From Desulfovibrio oxyclinae DSM 11498 (lineage in GTDB: Bacteria > Desulfobacterota > Desulfovibrionia > Desulfovibrionales > Desulfovibrionaceae), in NCBI RefSeq assembly GCF_000375485.1, contig NZ_AQXE01000005.1:62001-126000 (forward strand): a stretch of 64,000 nucleotides of DNA. Reading direction: 5' to 3'. Within the stretch, counting starts at the first letter, position 1; each line of letters starts with the position of its first letter. The translations under genes and the position numbers were made by a program. This document shows, piece after piece, positions 34,071 to 43,108 of this stretch. The notes under the pieces are model-generated. The model saw nothing but the letters and a program-made list of their open reading frames with translations. It did not search any database and was not told the DNA's origin.

Positions 34071-34673
34071 GTGGCAAAGCGGATGTCGGGCGAAGAAAGA
34101 AGGATGCAGGCGGCCGAGGCGGCCTTGAAACTCGCCGAGGACGGGCTTTCCGCAGTGACGCTCACGGGCGTTGCCGAGGAAATGGGCGTGGTGCCATCCG
34201 CGCTATACCGTCACTTCAAGAGCAAGGATGATCTGATGCTGGCCGTGCTGGCGCGTATGCGCGAGGTGGTGGAGGAAAACGCCAAAGAAGCAGTCAGTGA
34301 CGCGACCGATCCGCTGGATGCCTTGCGCCGCCTCTCGCGTTTGCAGGCCGACTCGCTGTACAGCCGGCCGGGCGTCATGCACCTGATGTTTTCCGAAAAG
34401 GTCGTCGGCTCAAGCCCCGAAGTACGTTCCGGATTCGACCGCACTTCCGGCAGTTTTCGGGAGCGGGTCCGACTGCTTGTAGAGCAGGGACAGCGCGAAG
34501 GTGTGATTCGTGACGATGCCGACGCCACCGATCTTATGTTCATGTTTCTTGGCATCCTTCTGCCGCCGGTGTTCCTGAATCATATCAGTGGCGGTGAGTT
34601 CGATTTCCGGGAACAGGTCCAGCGCAACTGGCGGTTCTTTGAACAGACCGTCCGTGCACGAAAGGAGGACTGA
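34071..34673 (+). CDS. TetR-family repressor
   Basis: 200 residues from a GTG start at 34071 with GGAGGT 6 bp upstream. The N-terminal HTH reads VTLTGVAEEMGVVPSALYRHFKSKDDLMLAVL, the standard TetR form, followed by a helical ligand and dimer domain. It is the first gene of an ABC export operon: its TGA overlaps the ATG of the hlyD gene by one base. A role as local repressor of the exporter is inferred, as with YbiH/CecR of the ybh system in E. coli. Confidence 0.92.
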   Translation: MAKRMSGEERRMQAAEAALKLAEDGLSAVTLTGVAEEMGVVPSALYRHFKSKDDLMLAVLARMREVVEENAKEAVSDATDPLDALRRLSRLQADSLYSRPGVMHLMFSEKVVGSSPEVRSGFDRTSGSFRERVRLLVEQGQREGVIRDDADATDLMFMFLGILLPPVFLNHISGGEFDFREQVQRNWRFFEQTVRARKED

Positions 34674-35656
34674 TGAGACCTCTCGTTTCGTTTGTTTTCT
34701 CACTCTCGGTGCTTCTGTTGGCCGCATGCTCCGAATCTCCCGACTCATGGCAGGGGTATGTGGAGGGGGAATACGTGCACGTCGCCGCTCCCATCGGCGG
34801 CAGGTTGCAGACGCTCTCGGTTGAGCGCGGGCAGACCGTGGCGGCCGGAGCGCCCCTGTTCACGCTGGAGCGCAGCTTCGAGGCTGCCGGGGTTGCCGAA
34901 GCCGAGGACAACCTGCGCCGCGCCGAGAACGAACTCGCCAACCTCTCCAAGGGCAAGCGTCCGTCCGAGATAGCTGAAATCGAGGCGCGGCTTCGCAAGG
35001 CCCGTGCATCCATGATTCTTGCCGAGGCCGAATACAAGCGCCGCGAAAGGCTGCTCGACGAAAAGACCATCTCCGAAGAGGAGCGTGACCGGTCGCTTAC
35101 CGAATACCGTACGGCCCGCCAGCAGGTGGCGCAGATCCGCGCGCAGCTCGACACCGCGCGGCTCGGAGCGCGAGAGGACGAGGTCAAGGCGGCTGAGGCC
35201 AACGTGAGTGCGGCCCGCGCCAAGCTGGAGCAGGCCCGCTGGAATTTCGACCAGAAGGCGCAGGACGCCCCCGAAGAATCGCTGGTTTTCGATACCATCC
35301 GTGAGGAAGGCGAATGGGTGCCCGCAGGGAATCCGGTGGTCTCCCTGCTGCCGCCGGAAAACCGCATCGTACGCTTCTTCGTGCCCGAAACCGTGGTCTC
35401 GCGGCTGAAGCCGGGCATGGATGCCTCGGTGCGCATGGACGGTCGCGATGAGCTGCTGCCGGTCCGCATCAGCTATGTCGCGCCGGAGGCCGAATATACT
35501 CCCCCGGTGATTTATTCCAGCTCCACCCGCTACAAGCTGGTGTTCATGGTCGAGGCGCGGCCTGTTGATCCGCGGGACGCGGCGGGACTGAAGCCGGGGC
35601 AGCCGCTGGACGTGCTGCCGCCGCAGGGCGTTCCCGTGGAGGTCGGGCATGAGTGA
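34673..35656 (+). CDS. HlyD-family periplasmic adaptor lipoprotein
   Basis: 327 residues. Lipobox LLAAC with Cys19, then the adaptor plan: barrel-sandwich half motif (VAAPIGGRLQTLSVERGQTVAAGAPLF), a long coiled-coil hairpin (~70-190, AEAEDNLRRAENELANL and AANVSAARAKLEQAR), return half and beta-barrel with FFVPETVVSRLKPG. It links an inner-membrane ABC exporter to the outer membrane. Similar to YbhG. AAAGGAGG lies 4 bp before the ATG. It overlaps the ATPase gene by 8 bp. Confidence 0.92.
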   Translation: MRPLVSFVFSLSVLLLAACSESPDSWQGYVEGEYVHVAAPIGGRLQTLSVERGQTVAAGAPLFTLERSFEAAGVAEAEDNLRRAENELANLSKGKRPSEIAEIEARLRKARASMILAEAEYKRRERLLDEKTISEEERDRSLTEYRTARQQVAQIRAQLDTARLGAREDEVKAAEANVSAARAKLEQARWNFDQKAQDAPEESLVFDTIREEGEWVPAGNPVVSLLPPENRIVRFFVPETVVSRLKPGMDASVRMDGRDELLPVRISYVAPEAEYTPPVIYSSSTRYKLVFMVEARPVDPRDAAGLKPGQPLDVLPPQGVPVEVGHE

Positions 35657-36569
35657 CGAGCGCGTCATCGACGTCAGCGGCGTGACCAAGTCCTTTGGCG
35701 ACCGCACGGTGGTCCGGGACGTGGACATGCATGTGTCGCGCGGCGAGATATACGGTTTTCTCGGCCCCAACGGCTCGGGCAAGACCACCTTCATCCGGAT
35801 GCTCTGCGGCCTGCTGGAGCCGGATGCTGGCGAAGGAACCTGCCTGGGCTACGACATCCGCACCGAAGGCGACCGCATCAAGCCGCATGTTGGCTACATG
35901 GCCCAACGATTTTCCCTGTATGAAGACCTGACCGTGCGCGAAAACCTTGAATTCATGGCCCGCGCCTACGGCATGAGGAACGTGAAGCGACACGTGACGC
36001 GGATGCTCGATTCCATGGGGCTGGACCGGTTTGAGAATATCCTTGCCGGGGGCCTTTCCGGTGGCTGGAAGCAGCGGCTGGCGCTGGGCGCGAGCATACT
36101 GCACGGGCCGAAGCTGCTGCTGCTCGACGAACCAACGGCGGGCGTGGACCCGGGCGCACGGCGCGACTTCTGGGACGAGGTGCACCGGCTGGCGGCCGAA
36201 GAGGGCGTCACCGCGCTCATCAGCACGCACTACATGGACGAGGCGGAGCGCTGTCACCGGCTGGCCTACATCGCTTACGGCGACCTGCTGGTGCGAGGCA
36301 CGGTGCATGAGATCATCGAGCAGTCCGCACTGGTCACGTGGCGGGTGCGAGGTACGAAGCTTCATGAGCTTGCCGAAAAGCTCAAGGGCATGGATGGCGT
36401 TCGCCAGTCCGCGGCGTTCGGCAACGACCTGCATGTTTCCGGGCCGGACGGCCGGCTGCTGGAAAAGGCCATCCGTGCGGTTTCAGGACCGGATCATACA
36501 GCGGAACAGGTGGACACCTCGCTCGAAGAGGTCTTCATCGACATGATGCGAAGGAGCGGCAAGCAATGA
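35649..36569 (+). CDS. ABC exporter ATPase
   Basis: 306 residues with one nucleotide-binding domain: Walker A GPNGSGKTT, Q-loop VGYMAQRFSLYEDLT, signature LSGGWKQR, Walker B LLLLDEPTAGVD and H-loop STHYMDEAE. The ~80-residue C-terminal part is the DrrA/YbhF-type accessory region. It is half the size of YbhF, which holds two such domains, so it should act as a homodimer. Overlaps both neighbours by a few bases. Confidence 0.94.
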   Translation: MSDERVIDVSGVTKSFGDRTVVRDVDMHVSRGEIYGFLGPNGSGKTTFIRMLCGLLEPDAGEGTCLGYDIRTEGDRIKPHVGYMAQRFSLYEDLTVRENLEFMARAYGMRNVKRHVTRMLDSMGLDRFENILAGGLSGGWKQRLALGASILHGPKLLLLDEPTAGVDPGARRDFWDEVHRLAAEEGVTALISTHYMDEAERCHRLAYIAYGDLLVRGTVHEIIEQSALVTWRVRGTKLHELAEKLKGMDGVRQSAAFGNDLHVSGPDGRLLEKAIRAVSGPDHTAEQVDTSLEEVFIDMMRRSGKQ

Positions 36570-37705
36570 GCGTCGGGCGGTTCAGCTTCAGCCGGTTCGC
36601 GGCCATGGCCGCCAAGGAGTTCGTGCAGATGCGGCGCGACCGCCTGACCTTTGCCATGATGATCGGTATTCCGCTTATTCAGCTCATCCTCTTCGGCTAC
36701 GCCATCAATTCGGACCCTCGCCATTTGCCTACGGCAATCCTTTCAGCGGATGAGTCGGCGTATTCGCGCTCCATCGTGGCCGCCATGCAGACCAGCAGTT
36801 ATTTCGACGTGAACCGCATCCTCGACAGCAGAAGACAGGCGCGCGAGGCCATGAACCTCGGCACTCAGCAGTTCGTGCTGACCATCCCGGAGGGCTTCGG
36901 CCGAAAACTCATGCGCGGCGAGCGTCCCGTGCTGTTGCTGGAGGCCGATGCCACCGACCCGTCCGCCACGTCCGGGGCCATCGCCGCCGTGAACCGCGTG
37001 GTGACCACGGCCATCGCCCGCGACCTGAAAGGGGCCTTCGGGAATCTCATCCCCCGGAAGGCGCCTGTGGACCTGCGCATCCACCGGGATTTCAACCCGG
37101 AGGTGCAGACGCAGTACAACATCGTGCCGGGCCTGATGGGGGTCATTCTGACCCTGACGCTGGTCATGATCACCTCGCTGGCCATCACCCGCGAGCGTGA
37201 ACGTGGCACCATGGAGAATCTGCTGACCACCCCCATCCGGCCGCTGGAGGTCATGCTCGGCAAGATCGTGCCGTATATTTTCGTGGGGTACGTGCAGATG
37301 GTGCTGATCATGGTGGCGGCGCGTTTTCTGTTCGGGGTGCCGTTCGAGGGCAGCGTGCCGCTGGTGTTCCTGCTCTCCGTGGTCTTCATCGCCGCGAACC
37401 TGACCGTGGGCGTGACCGTCTCCACCATAGCAAGGAACCAGTTGCAGGCCGTGCAGCTCTCCATCTTCTTTTTTCTGCCGTCGCTGCTGCTTTCGGGCTT
37501 CATGTTTCCGTTCCGTGGGATGCCTGAGTGGGCGCAGACCATCGGCTCCGTGCTGCCGCTGACGCATTACCTGCGGCTGGTGCGCGGGGTGCTGCTCAAA
37601 GGCATCGGGCCGTTGGACGCAATGCATCACGTCTGGCCGGTGGCGATATTCCTGCTGGCGGTGCTGCTGGTGGGGCTCAAACGGTTCAGGCGCACGCTGG
37701 ATTAG
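36566..37705 (+). CDS. ABC-2 type exporter permease
   Basis: 379 residues. An N-terminal membrane helix (~28-46) is followed by a ~120-residue periplasmic domain, then five helices from ~180 on, with the ABC-2 signature region TRERERGTMENLLTTPIRPLEVMLGK. This is the YhhJ/YbhS/YbhR plan. In E. coli two such permeases form a heterodimer; only one gene is present here and the operon ends, so a homodimer is implied. ATGA overlap with the ATPase gene. Its stop codon overlaps the convergent HD-GYP gene. The substrate is unknown: drug, lipid or cation-like compounds. Confidence 0.92.
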   Translation: MSVGRFSFSRFAAMAAKEFVQMRRDRLTFAMMIGIPLIQLILFGYAINSDPRHLPTAILSADESAYSRSIVAAMQTSSYFDVNRILDSRRQAREAMNLGTQQFVLTIPEGFGRKLMRGERPVLLLEADATDPSATSGAIAAVNRVVTTAIARDLKGAFGNLIPRKAPVDLRIHRDFNPEVQTQYNIVPGLMGVILTLTLVMITSLAITRERERGTMENLLTTPIRPLEVMLGKIVPYIFVGYVQMVLIMVAARFLFGVPFEGSVPLVFLLSVVFIAANLTVGVTVSTIARNQLQAVQLSIFFFLPSLLLSGFMFPFRGMPEWAQTIGSVLPLTHYLRLVRGVLLKGIGPLDAMHHVWPVAIFLLAVLLVGLKRFRRTLD

Positions 37706-38715
37706 CCGGTCTGCGGGGCGGCAGCGGTGTCCTGAATGAGACGGTAGCCGTCATCAAAAAGCTCGACGCAGATGTCGGCGAAACGGGCGTCGTACTGTGT
37801 CTGGCGTTTGGCCCGCAGTTCCTTGAGTGCTGCCCCGACGCCAAGGGCGGGCCGGTAGGGCCGGTGCGAGGCCATGGCGTCCACCATGTCGGCCACCGCG
37901 ATGATGCGCGCCTCGGTGCAGATGGCGTCGCCTTGCAGGCCGTGAGGATATCCTGACCCGTCGAGGCGCTCGTGGTGTTGCAGCACGACCTCGGCTATGG
38001 GCCATGGAAAATCGACGTGGCGCAGCGTTCCCCACCCCGTCTCGGGGTGCTCGCGGATGATGGCCATCTCCGCCTCGCTGAGCACGCCGGGCTTGTTCAG
38101 GATGCTGAACGGAACCCCGATTTTGCCAATGTCGTGCACAAGCGCGGCCAGTCGCAGTCCGTGCAGCCTGTCGTCGTCCAGTCCGGCCTTGCGGCCTATG
38201 GCGACGCTTAGGCGCGCCACGCGGTTTTGGTGTCCACAGGTGTACGGGTCGCGGGTCTCCACCAGATCCACGAAAGCGTGGATCATGCCCTCCATGGCGG
38301 ATTGGGTGCGTTTGAGAATCTGCAGTTCCCTGTCGCTTTCCAGGAATGACCGGTAGCGCATGGCCTGATCAATTGCGTGCTGCAGATCTTCGGTCTGGAA
38401 GGGCTTGGCGAGGAACCGGAAGATTCCCCCATGGTTGACGGCGTCAACCGCTGCGGCGAGGTCTGCGTATCCGGTCATGAGGATGCGGATGCAGTCCGGC
38501 TGGAGTTCCTGCGCCCGGCGCAACAGTTCGATGCCGTCCATGCCGGGCATCTTCAGGTCCGTGACAAGCACGGCCGGATTTTCCCGCCTGAGTATGTCCA
38601 GTGCCTTGCCGGGGTTTTCTTCCGTGATGATTTCGTAATCGACCGCACGCATGTGCCGCCGCAACGCGCTCAAGAGATTCTTTTCATCATCGACGATGAG
38701 GACCCGTGGCATCAT
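37702..38715 (-). CDS. response regulator with HD-GYP phosphodiesterase output
   Basis: 337 residues. Receiver domain ~3-120 with the acidic pair DD (9-10), phospho-acceptor Asp53 (VTDLKMPGMDG) and the TGY and AKPF positions. The HD-GYP domain (~140-320) keeps HDIGK, HPETGW and HHERLDGSGYP, so it should hydrolyse cyclic di-GMP. Phosphorylation by the sensor kinase encoded just upstream is likely: the two genes overlap by four bases (ATGA). Output would be lowered c-di-GMP, affecting motility or biofilm. Confidence 0.93.
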   Translation of the reverse strand: MMPRVLIVDDEKNLLSALRRHMRAVDYEIITEENPGKALDILRRENPAVLVTDLKMPGMDGIELLRRAQELQPDCIRILMTGYADLAAAVDAVNHGGIFRFLAKPFQTEDLQHAIDQAMRYRSFLESDRELQILKRTQSAMEGMIHAFVDLVETRDPYTCGHQNRVARLSVAIGRKAGLDDDRLHGLRLAALVHDIGKIGVPFSILNKPGVLSEAEMAIIREHPETGWGTLRHVDFPWPIAEVVLQHHERLDGSGYPHGLQGDAICTEARIIAVADMVDAMASHRPYRPALGVGAALKELRAKRQTQYDARFADICVELFDDGYRLIQDTAAAPQTG

Positions 38716-41318
38716 TCCCCAGCGTCCTCTGGGGTCAGCGGCAGCCTGATTTCGAACGTGGAGCCCTCGCCGGGAGTGCTGCGGACGTTGAACTTGCCGC
38801 CGTGGCCGGTGACGACCACGTTGTGAGCGATGGAAAGCCCCTGTCCCGTGCCGCGCCCCACATCCTTGGTGGTGAAGAAGGGGTCGAACACACGCTGACG
38901 GACTTCCTCGGTCATGCCGATGCCGGTGTCCTCCACTTCCAGCACGACCCAGTTGTCCTCGCGCCGGGTGCGGATGGTGATGCGTCCCTTCTCCTCGCTG
39001 TCGCCAATCTTGTCGGCAATGGCGTGCGCGGAGTTGATGATCATGTTCAGCAAGACCTGATTGAGTTCGCTTATCTGGCAGTGCACGGTCGGCAGGGAGT
39101 CGTCCAGGTCCGTCTCAAGGTCGGCAACGTATTTCCACTCGTTGCGCGCCACGTTGATGGTGTTGCGAATCCCTTCGTTGAGGTCCGAAGGCTTCATGCC
39201 CTCTTCGCCGGGATGCGAGAATTCCTTCATGGACCGCACGATCTCGGTCACGCGCGCGATGCCTTGCGTGGACTGCTCCAGAGCCTGTGGCACTTCCTCG
39301 TACATGAACTCCACGTCGGCCTCGTCCGCGATCTTCGTGATGGTCTGCCGGGCCTTTTCCGCCTCTTCGCCGGAAAGCTGCTCCACCTGTTCCATCGCAG
39401 TGTCAAGCACCGTCTTGATGTGGCCGAACGCTTCTTCCAGAAAACGCAGGTTGTCCCCTACGTACTGGATGGGCGTGTTGATCTCGTGCGCGATGCCCGC
39501 CGCAAGCTGGCCTATGGATTCCAGCTTCTGGCTGTGCCGAATCTGGGCCTCGTTCTCCACCCGCTCGGTGATGTCGCGCGCCACGGCCACGTAGTTGACT
39601 ATCTGGCCGTCTTCGTCCTTGACCGGTCCCACCGTGCATTCCTGACTGTAAAAGCTGCCGTCCTTGCGGCGGTTACGGAACTGGCCGTTCCAGACATGCC
39701 CGGAAGAAATGGTCTCCCAGAACTCACGGTAGAATTCACGGTCGTGCTCACCGCTTTTGAGGATCGAAGGCTTTTTGCCGACGACATCCTTGCGCGTGTA
39801 TCCGGTGACTTTCTCGAAGGCGGGGTTGGTGTATTCGATCACTCCGTCCGCGTCGGTGATGATGACCACCTCGGCGGCCTGATCCAGCGCCTTGGCAAGT
39901 CTGCGACTGCGGGCCTCGGCCTCCTTGATGGCGGTGATGTCGGTGAAGGTGCCCACGATGCCCACGGGCTTGTCCGGGTCCTCTCCCATGGGAACCGCCA
40001 TGCCCAGCACCCAGAACTGGCGCCCGCCGCGGGAAATGATGCGGAACTCCGAGCGGCTGCTGCGCTTGCGGCTGGTGCCGCCGAGCCAATCGCTCCGGAC
40101 GCGCTTGCGATCAGCGGGGTGCACCATCTTCATCCAGCCTTCGGAAAGCAGCTGAATGAGTGTGGTGCCGAACATGTTCAGGAACTGCTCGTTGGCGTAG
40201 GCCGGGTTGCCGTGCAGGTCGGTTATGAGAATGCCAACGGGGCTGGCTGCGGCGATGCTGCGGAAGCGGGTTTCGCTTTCGCGTCTGGCGTCCTCGGCCC
40301 GTTTGGTGGCGGTGATGTCGTTGCCGACGGCCAGCACTTCAGTGAGGCGGTCATTCTCATCGGTAAGGGGGGAGAACGTCCATGCGAACCATGCTGGATG
40401 CCCTTTGCAGGTGGGGCATTGCATGTCCAGAGATACCGAAGCTGAACTGGAGGCGAGTTGCCTCACTGCCGAAGCGAAGGCTTCCCGGTTTTTGGAGTCC
40501 TCAGGAAAAACAAAGCCGAAGACCTCTTGATTCCGCTTGTTTTCGTTCGGGCCGAAAAGAGCGGCGCCATATTGGTTCAGAAAGCGAATCCGCCCGTCGG
40601 GGGACAGTCGCATGATGACGCTGCCGCTACTCTCCACAAGGTGCCGATAGCTGTCACGGCTCTGGCGAAGACTGTCGAGGATGGGCTCCCATGCGCGGAT
40701 CAGGACCACCATGCAGAACAGGGCAATGCCGAAGCCCGTGGCGAGCGCGATAACGCCGCCTTCAAGCAGCGGGGCGCGGATGGTGTGAAGGTCAACCTTG
40801 ACCACCATACCCAGCAGGATGTCCCCGTTCAGGCGAAGCGGCTTGTAGGCCGCGAGCACGGCTGTTTCGCCCTGATCGCTCACCTCGGTCACGCCCTGTT
40901 CGCCCGCAAGGGCCAGCGCCATGGGGCTGGCCAGCCCGTTGCCGAAGGCGAGGCTTGAAAGTTCTAGTTCGGTGTCGCGCACGAGGCGGCCGTTGACCAC
41001 GAGGAAGCGGGTGCCCCCGGTGGCTTCCTCGTGGATGCCGATGCTCGCCTTGGGGGCAGCGTCCGAAAGGGTGGATTGTGCGAAGGCCACCTGCCCGATG
41101 GTGGCGTCGAAAGCGCGCTCGCGGTGCATGATGGAAAGATTCGAGCGGTACATTTCCCGGATCATGGCGCTGTCCTTGAGCAGGCTTCGCCAGATCCATT
41201 CGCGCTGCTGGGAATAGGCGGATTCATACTGGACGTAGAAGGAAATCGCCGCAACCGCCATGATGGCTGCGGCCAGCGTGGCGCCGAAAATCCAGATGTT
41301 GCTTTTGGTCAGTCGCAT
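38712..41318 (-). CDS. multi-PAS membrane sensor histidine kinase
   Basis: 868 residues from ATG 41318, behind GGGAGAGG; a longer frame upstream is not credible. TM1 at ~8-30, a periplasmic DUF3365-like sensor region with FLVVNGRLVRDTELE (~35-190), TM2 at ~195-220, then three PAS domains (~235-345, ~355-475, ~480-600), HisKA with phospho-acceptor His611 (AAGIAHEINTPIQY) and a complete HATPase (NMIINSAHAI, DTGIGM, GTGQGLSIAHN). It forms a two-component pair with the overlapping HD-GYP regulator. Confidence 0.92.
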   Translation of the reverse strand: MRLTKSNIWIFGATLAAAIMAVAAISFYVQYESAYSQQREWIWRSLLKDSAMIREMYRSNLSIMHRERAFDATIGQVAFAQSTLSDAAPKASIGIHEEATGGTRFLVVNGRLVRDTELELSSLAFGNGLASPMALALAGEQGVTEVSDQGETAVLAAYKPLRLNGDILLGMVVKVDLHTIRAPLLEGGVIALATGFGIALFCMVVLIRAWEPILDSLRQSRDSYRHLVESSGSVIMRLSPDGRIRFLNQYGAALFGPNENKRNQEVFGFVFPEDSKNREAFASAVRQLASSSASVSLDMQCPTCKGHPAWFAWTFSPLTDENDRLTEVLAVGNDITATKRAEDARRESETRFRSIAAASPVGILITDLHGNPAYANEQFLNMFGTTLIQLLSEGWMKMVHPADRKRVRSDWLGGTSRKRSSRSEFRIISRGGRQFWVLGMAVPMGEDPDKPVGIVGTFTDITAIKEAEARSRRLAKALDQAAEVVIITDADGVIEYTNPAFEKVTGYTRKDVVGKKPSILKSGEHDREFYREFWETISSGHVWNGQFRNRRKDGSFYSQECTVGPVKDEDGQIVNYVAVARDITERVENEAQIRHSQKLESIGQLAAGIAHEINTPIQYVGDNLRFLEEAFGHIKTVLDTAMEQVEQLSGEEAEKARQTITKIADEADVEFMYEEVPQALEQSTQGIARVTEIVRSMKEFSHPGEEGMKPSDLNEGIRNTINVARNEWKYVADLETDLDDSLPTVHCQISELNQVLLNMIINSAHAIADKIGDSEEKGRITIRTRREDNWVVLEVEDTGIGMTEEVRQRVFDPFFTTKDVGRGTGQGLSIAHNVVVTGHGGKFNVRSTPGEGSTFEIRLPLTPEDAGE

Positions 41319-41433
41319 CCCCTCTCCCGCCGGCAGTTCGAGTCTCGAATTGAAATTACGGGAAAAATGATCCGGATGCCATGATAAACCGCTTCGGTTT
41401 GACGCTTCCCGCTCATGGCGGTAGCTTCCGGCC

Positions 41434-41859
41434 ATGGACATCAGGATCAACGACAGGCTGATCATCCCGGAAGCCGAGCTCAGGTTCACCTTCAGCCGTT
41501 CCTCGGGGCCGGGGGGACAGCATGTGAACACGGCCGATACGCGCGTCACCCTGCTCTTCGACGTGGAAGGCTCTCCAACGCTGTCGCAGTGGCAGAAGGA
41601 CCGCCTGATGCGGGCGCTCGCCTCGCGCATCGGCAAGGACGGGATGCTGCGTATCTCTTCCGATTCCGAACGCAGTCAGAAACGCAACCGCGAGGATGCG
41701 GTCCGACGTTTTGCCCAGCTTCTGCGCGACGCCCTCAAAAAACGCAAGGCCAGACGCCCCACGCGTCCCACGCGGTCCAGCGTTCGCCGCCGCATCCAAG
41801 GCAAAAAGCACCGCGGGGCCATCAAGAAGGCGCGCGGCAAGGTTGGCAGCGACGAATAG
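41434..41859 (+). CDS. arfB: peptidyl-tRNA hydrolase ArfB (YaeJ)
   Basis: 141 residues with the release-factor domain SRSSGPGGQHVNTADTRV, GGQ at 27-29, and a Lys/Arg-rich tail from ~103 (RKARRPTRPTRSSVRRRIQGKKHRG) that in ArfB enters the empty mRNA channel. It lacks the codon-recognition domain of RF1/RF2, so it rescues ribosomes stalled without a stop codon. Normal length. It is divergent from the sensor kinase and convergent with the MscS gene, with 10 bp between the stops. Confidence 0.95.
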   Translation: MDIRINDRLIIPEAELRFTFSRSSGPGGQHVNTADTRVTLLFDVEGSPTLSQWQKDRLMRALASRIGKDGMLRISSDSERSQKRNREDAVRRFAQLLRDALKKRKARRPTRPTRSSVRRRIQGKKHRGAIKKARGKVGSDE

Positions 41860-41869
41860 TCTGCGGGCC

Positions 41870-42955
41870 CTACGACGATTCTTCAAGCGGCTCCGCAGTC
41901 GCGCCCGCTTCATCCTGCAAACGAACGCGATGCCTCGGCAGACACTGCGGACATTTTTCGTTTATGTATCCGATGAGTCCTTCGCGGACGATGCAGCGCA
42001 AATCCCACGCCGCCCCCGCGTTGTCCGCGCTCACCAAAGCCCGCAGCGTCACGGTGTCCGGGCCTGCGTCCGTCACCTGAAGTACGCAGGTCTTGCCGTT
42101 CCAAAGCCCGGAATTGGCTTCGCACAGACGGCGCAGCTCTTCGCGCAGTTGATCCATCGGCACGGTGTAATCCGCATGCAGGAACACGCTGCCGAGAATC
42201 TCCGCGCTCTTTCTGGTCCAGTTCTGGAACGGGGTTTCCAGAAAGTAGGATATGGGCAGGATGATGCGGCGCAGGTCCCACGTTCTGACCACCACGTACG
42301 TGAAGGTTATCTCCTCGATGCGGCCCCATTCGCCTTCCACGATGACAACGTCGTCAATGTTGACCGGATGCGACAGGGCCACCTGAATTCCGGCCACCAT
42401 GGCGCCGAAGGTTTTCTGGGCGGACAGGCCGAGCAGGATGCTGAGCACCCCGGCCGAGGCCAGCAGCGTTCCGCCGAGGGCCCGGAAGCGTTCGAAAAGC
42501 ATCAATGCCCCGGCCACGGCGACGATCCAGACGACCACCACCACGATCCGCTGAAGAACCCTGACCCGCGTATGCACCTGCCGCGCGCCGAGGTTGTCCT
42601 CCACGTTCACGTCGTATCGCCACAGCGTTACGTCGCAGAAAATGGAGACCACCGCGGTAACACCCCAGGCAGCGAACATGATCCAAAGGATGTTCAGGAT
42701 GGTACTGATCGTCTTTGACGCGGCCTCGTCAAGTTGTGCAAGCGGCACGAGGACTCCCACGGCGAAGATGACGGCTGCGGCGGGAATGAGCATTCGCGTT
42801 CGTGAACGCAGGGAATCCAGAAGAGCGTCCCGAAAGCGGACCGTGCCGGGCGTACGACCCCTGAAGAGCCAGATGAGAATGCCCGCCGCCGCGATGAGCG
42901 TCGCCGATGCCAGCGCGATGCGGGCAGAGAGTCTTATGAGTTCAACCGATTCCAT
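41870..42955 (-). CDS. MscS-family mechanosensitive channel
   Basis: 361 residues. Four hydrophobic segments (~8-30, ~52-72, ~85-108, ~133-155) then the pore helix region GTLLASAGVLSILLGLSAQKTFGAMVAGI and the beta domain with VIVEGEWGRIEEITFTYVVVRTWDLRRIILPISYFLETPFQNWT. The pattern is that of MscS-like channels with extra N-terminal helices; it would release solutes at osmotic down-shock. AAAGGAGG lies 5 bp before the ATG, an unusually strong site. A single gene. Confidence 0.93.
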   Translation of the reverse strand: MESVELIRLSARIALASATLIAAAGILIWLFRGRTPGTVRFRDALLDSLRSRTRMLIPAAAVIFAVGVLVPLAQLDEAASKTISTILNILWIMFAAWGVTAVVSIFCDVTLWRYDVNVEDNLGARQVHTRVRVLQRIVVVVVWIVAVAGALMLFERFRALGGTLLASAGVLSILLGLSAQKTFGAMVAGIQVALSHPVNIDDVVIVEGEWGRIEEITFTYVVVRTWDLRRIILPISYFLETPFQNWTRKSAEILGSVFLHADYTVPMDQLREELRRLCEANSGLWNGKTCVLQVTDAGPDTVTLRALVSADNAGAAWDLRCIVREGLIGYINEKCPQCLPRHRVRLQDEAGATAEPLEESS

Positions 42956-43045
42956 TGCACCTCCTTTCAGTCCCCGTTTTGCAGGATAAGGCGAACCTCA
43001 GAATAACCGTAAACGGATGAAGTTTTGCATTATAGTTCTGGAATC

Positions 43046-43087
43046 AAAAAGGCCGCCGGGGCGCCAAACGGTGTGCTCCCGGCGGCC
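43046..43087 (-). terminator. terminator of the alpha-glucan operon
   Basis: Ten-bp perfect stem GGCCGCCGGG (43051-43060) with CCCGGCGGCC (43078-43087), 17-nt loop, followed leftward by TTTTT. It starts 22 bp after the fusion gene stop. Confidence 0.88.
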
Positions 43088-43108
43088 ATGATGGCTGGTT
43101 GGGTCGGA

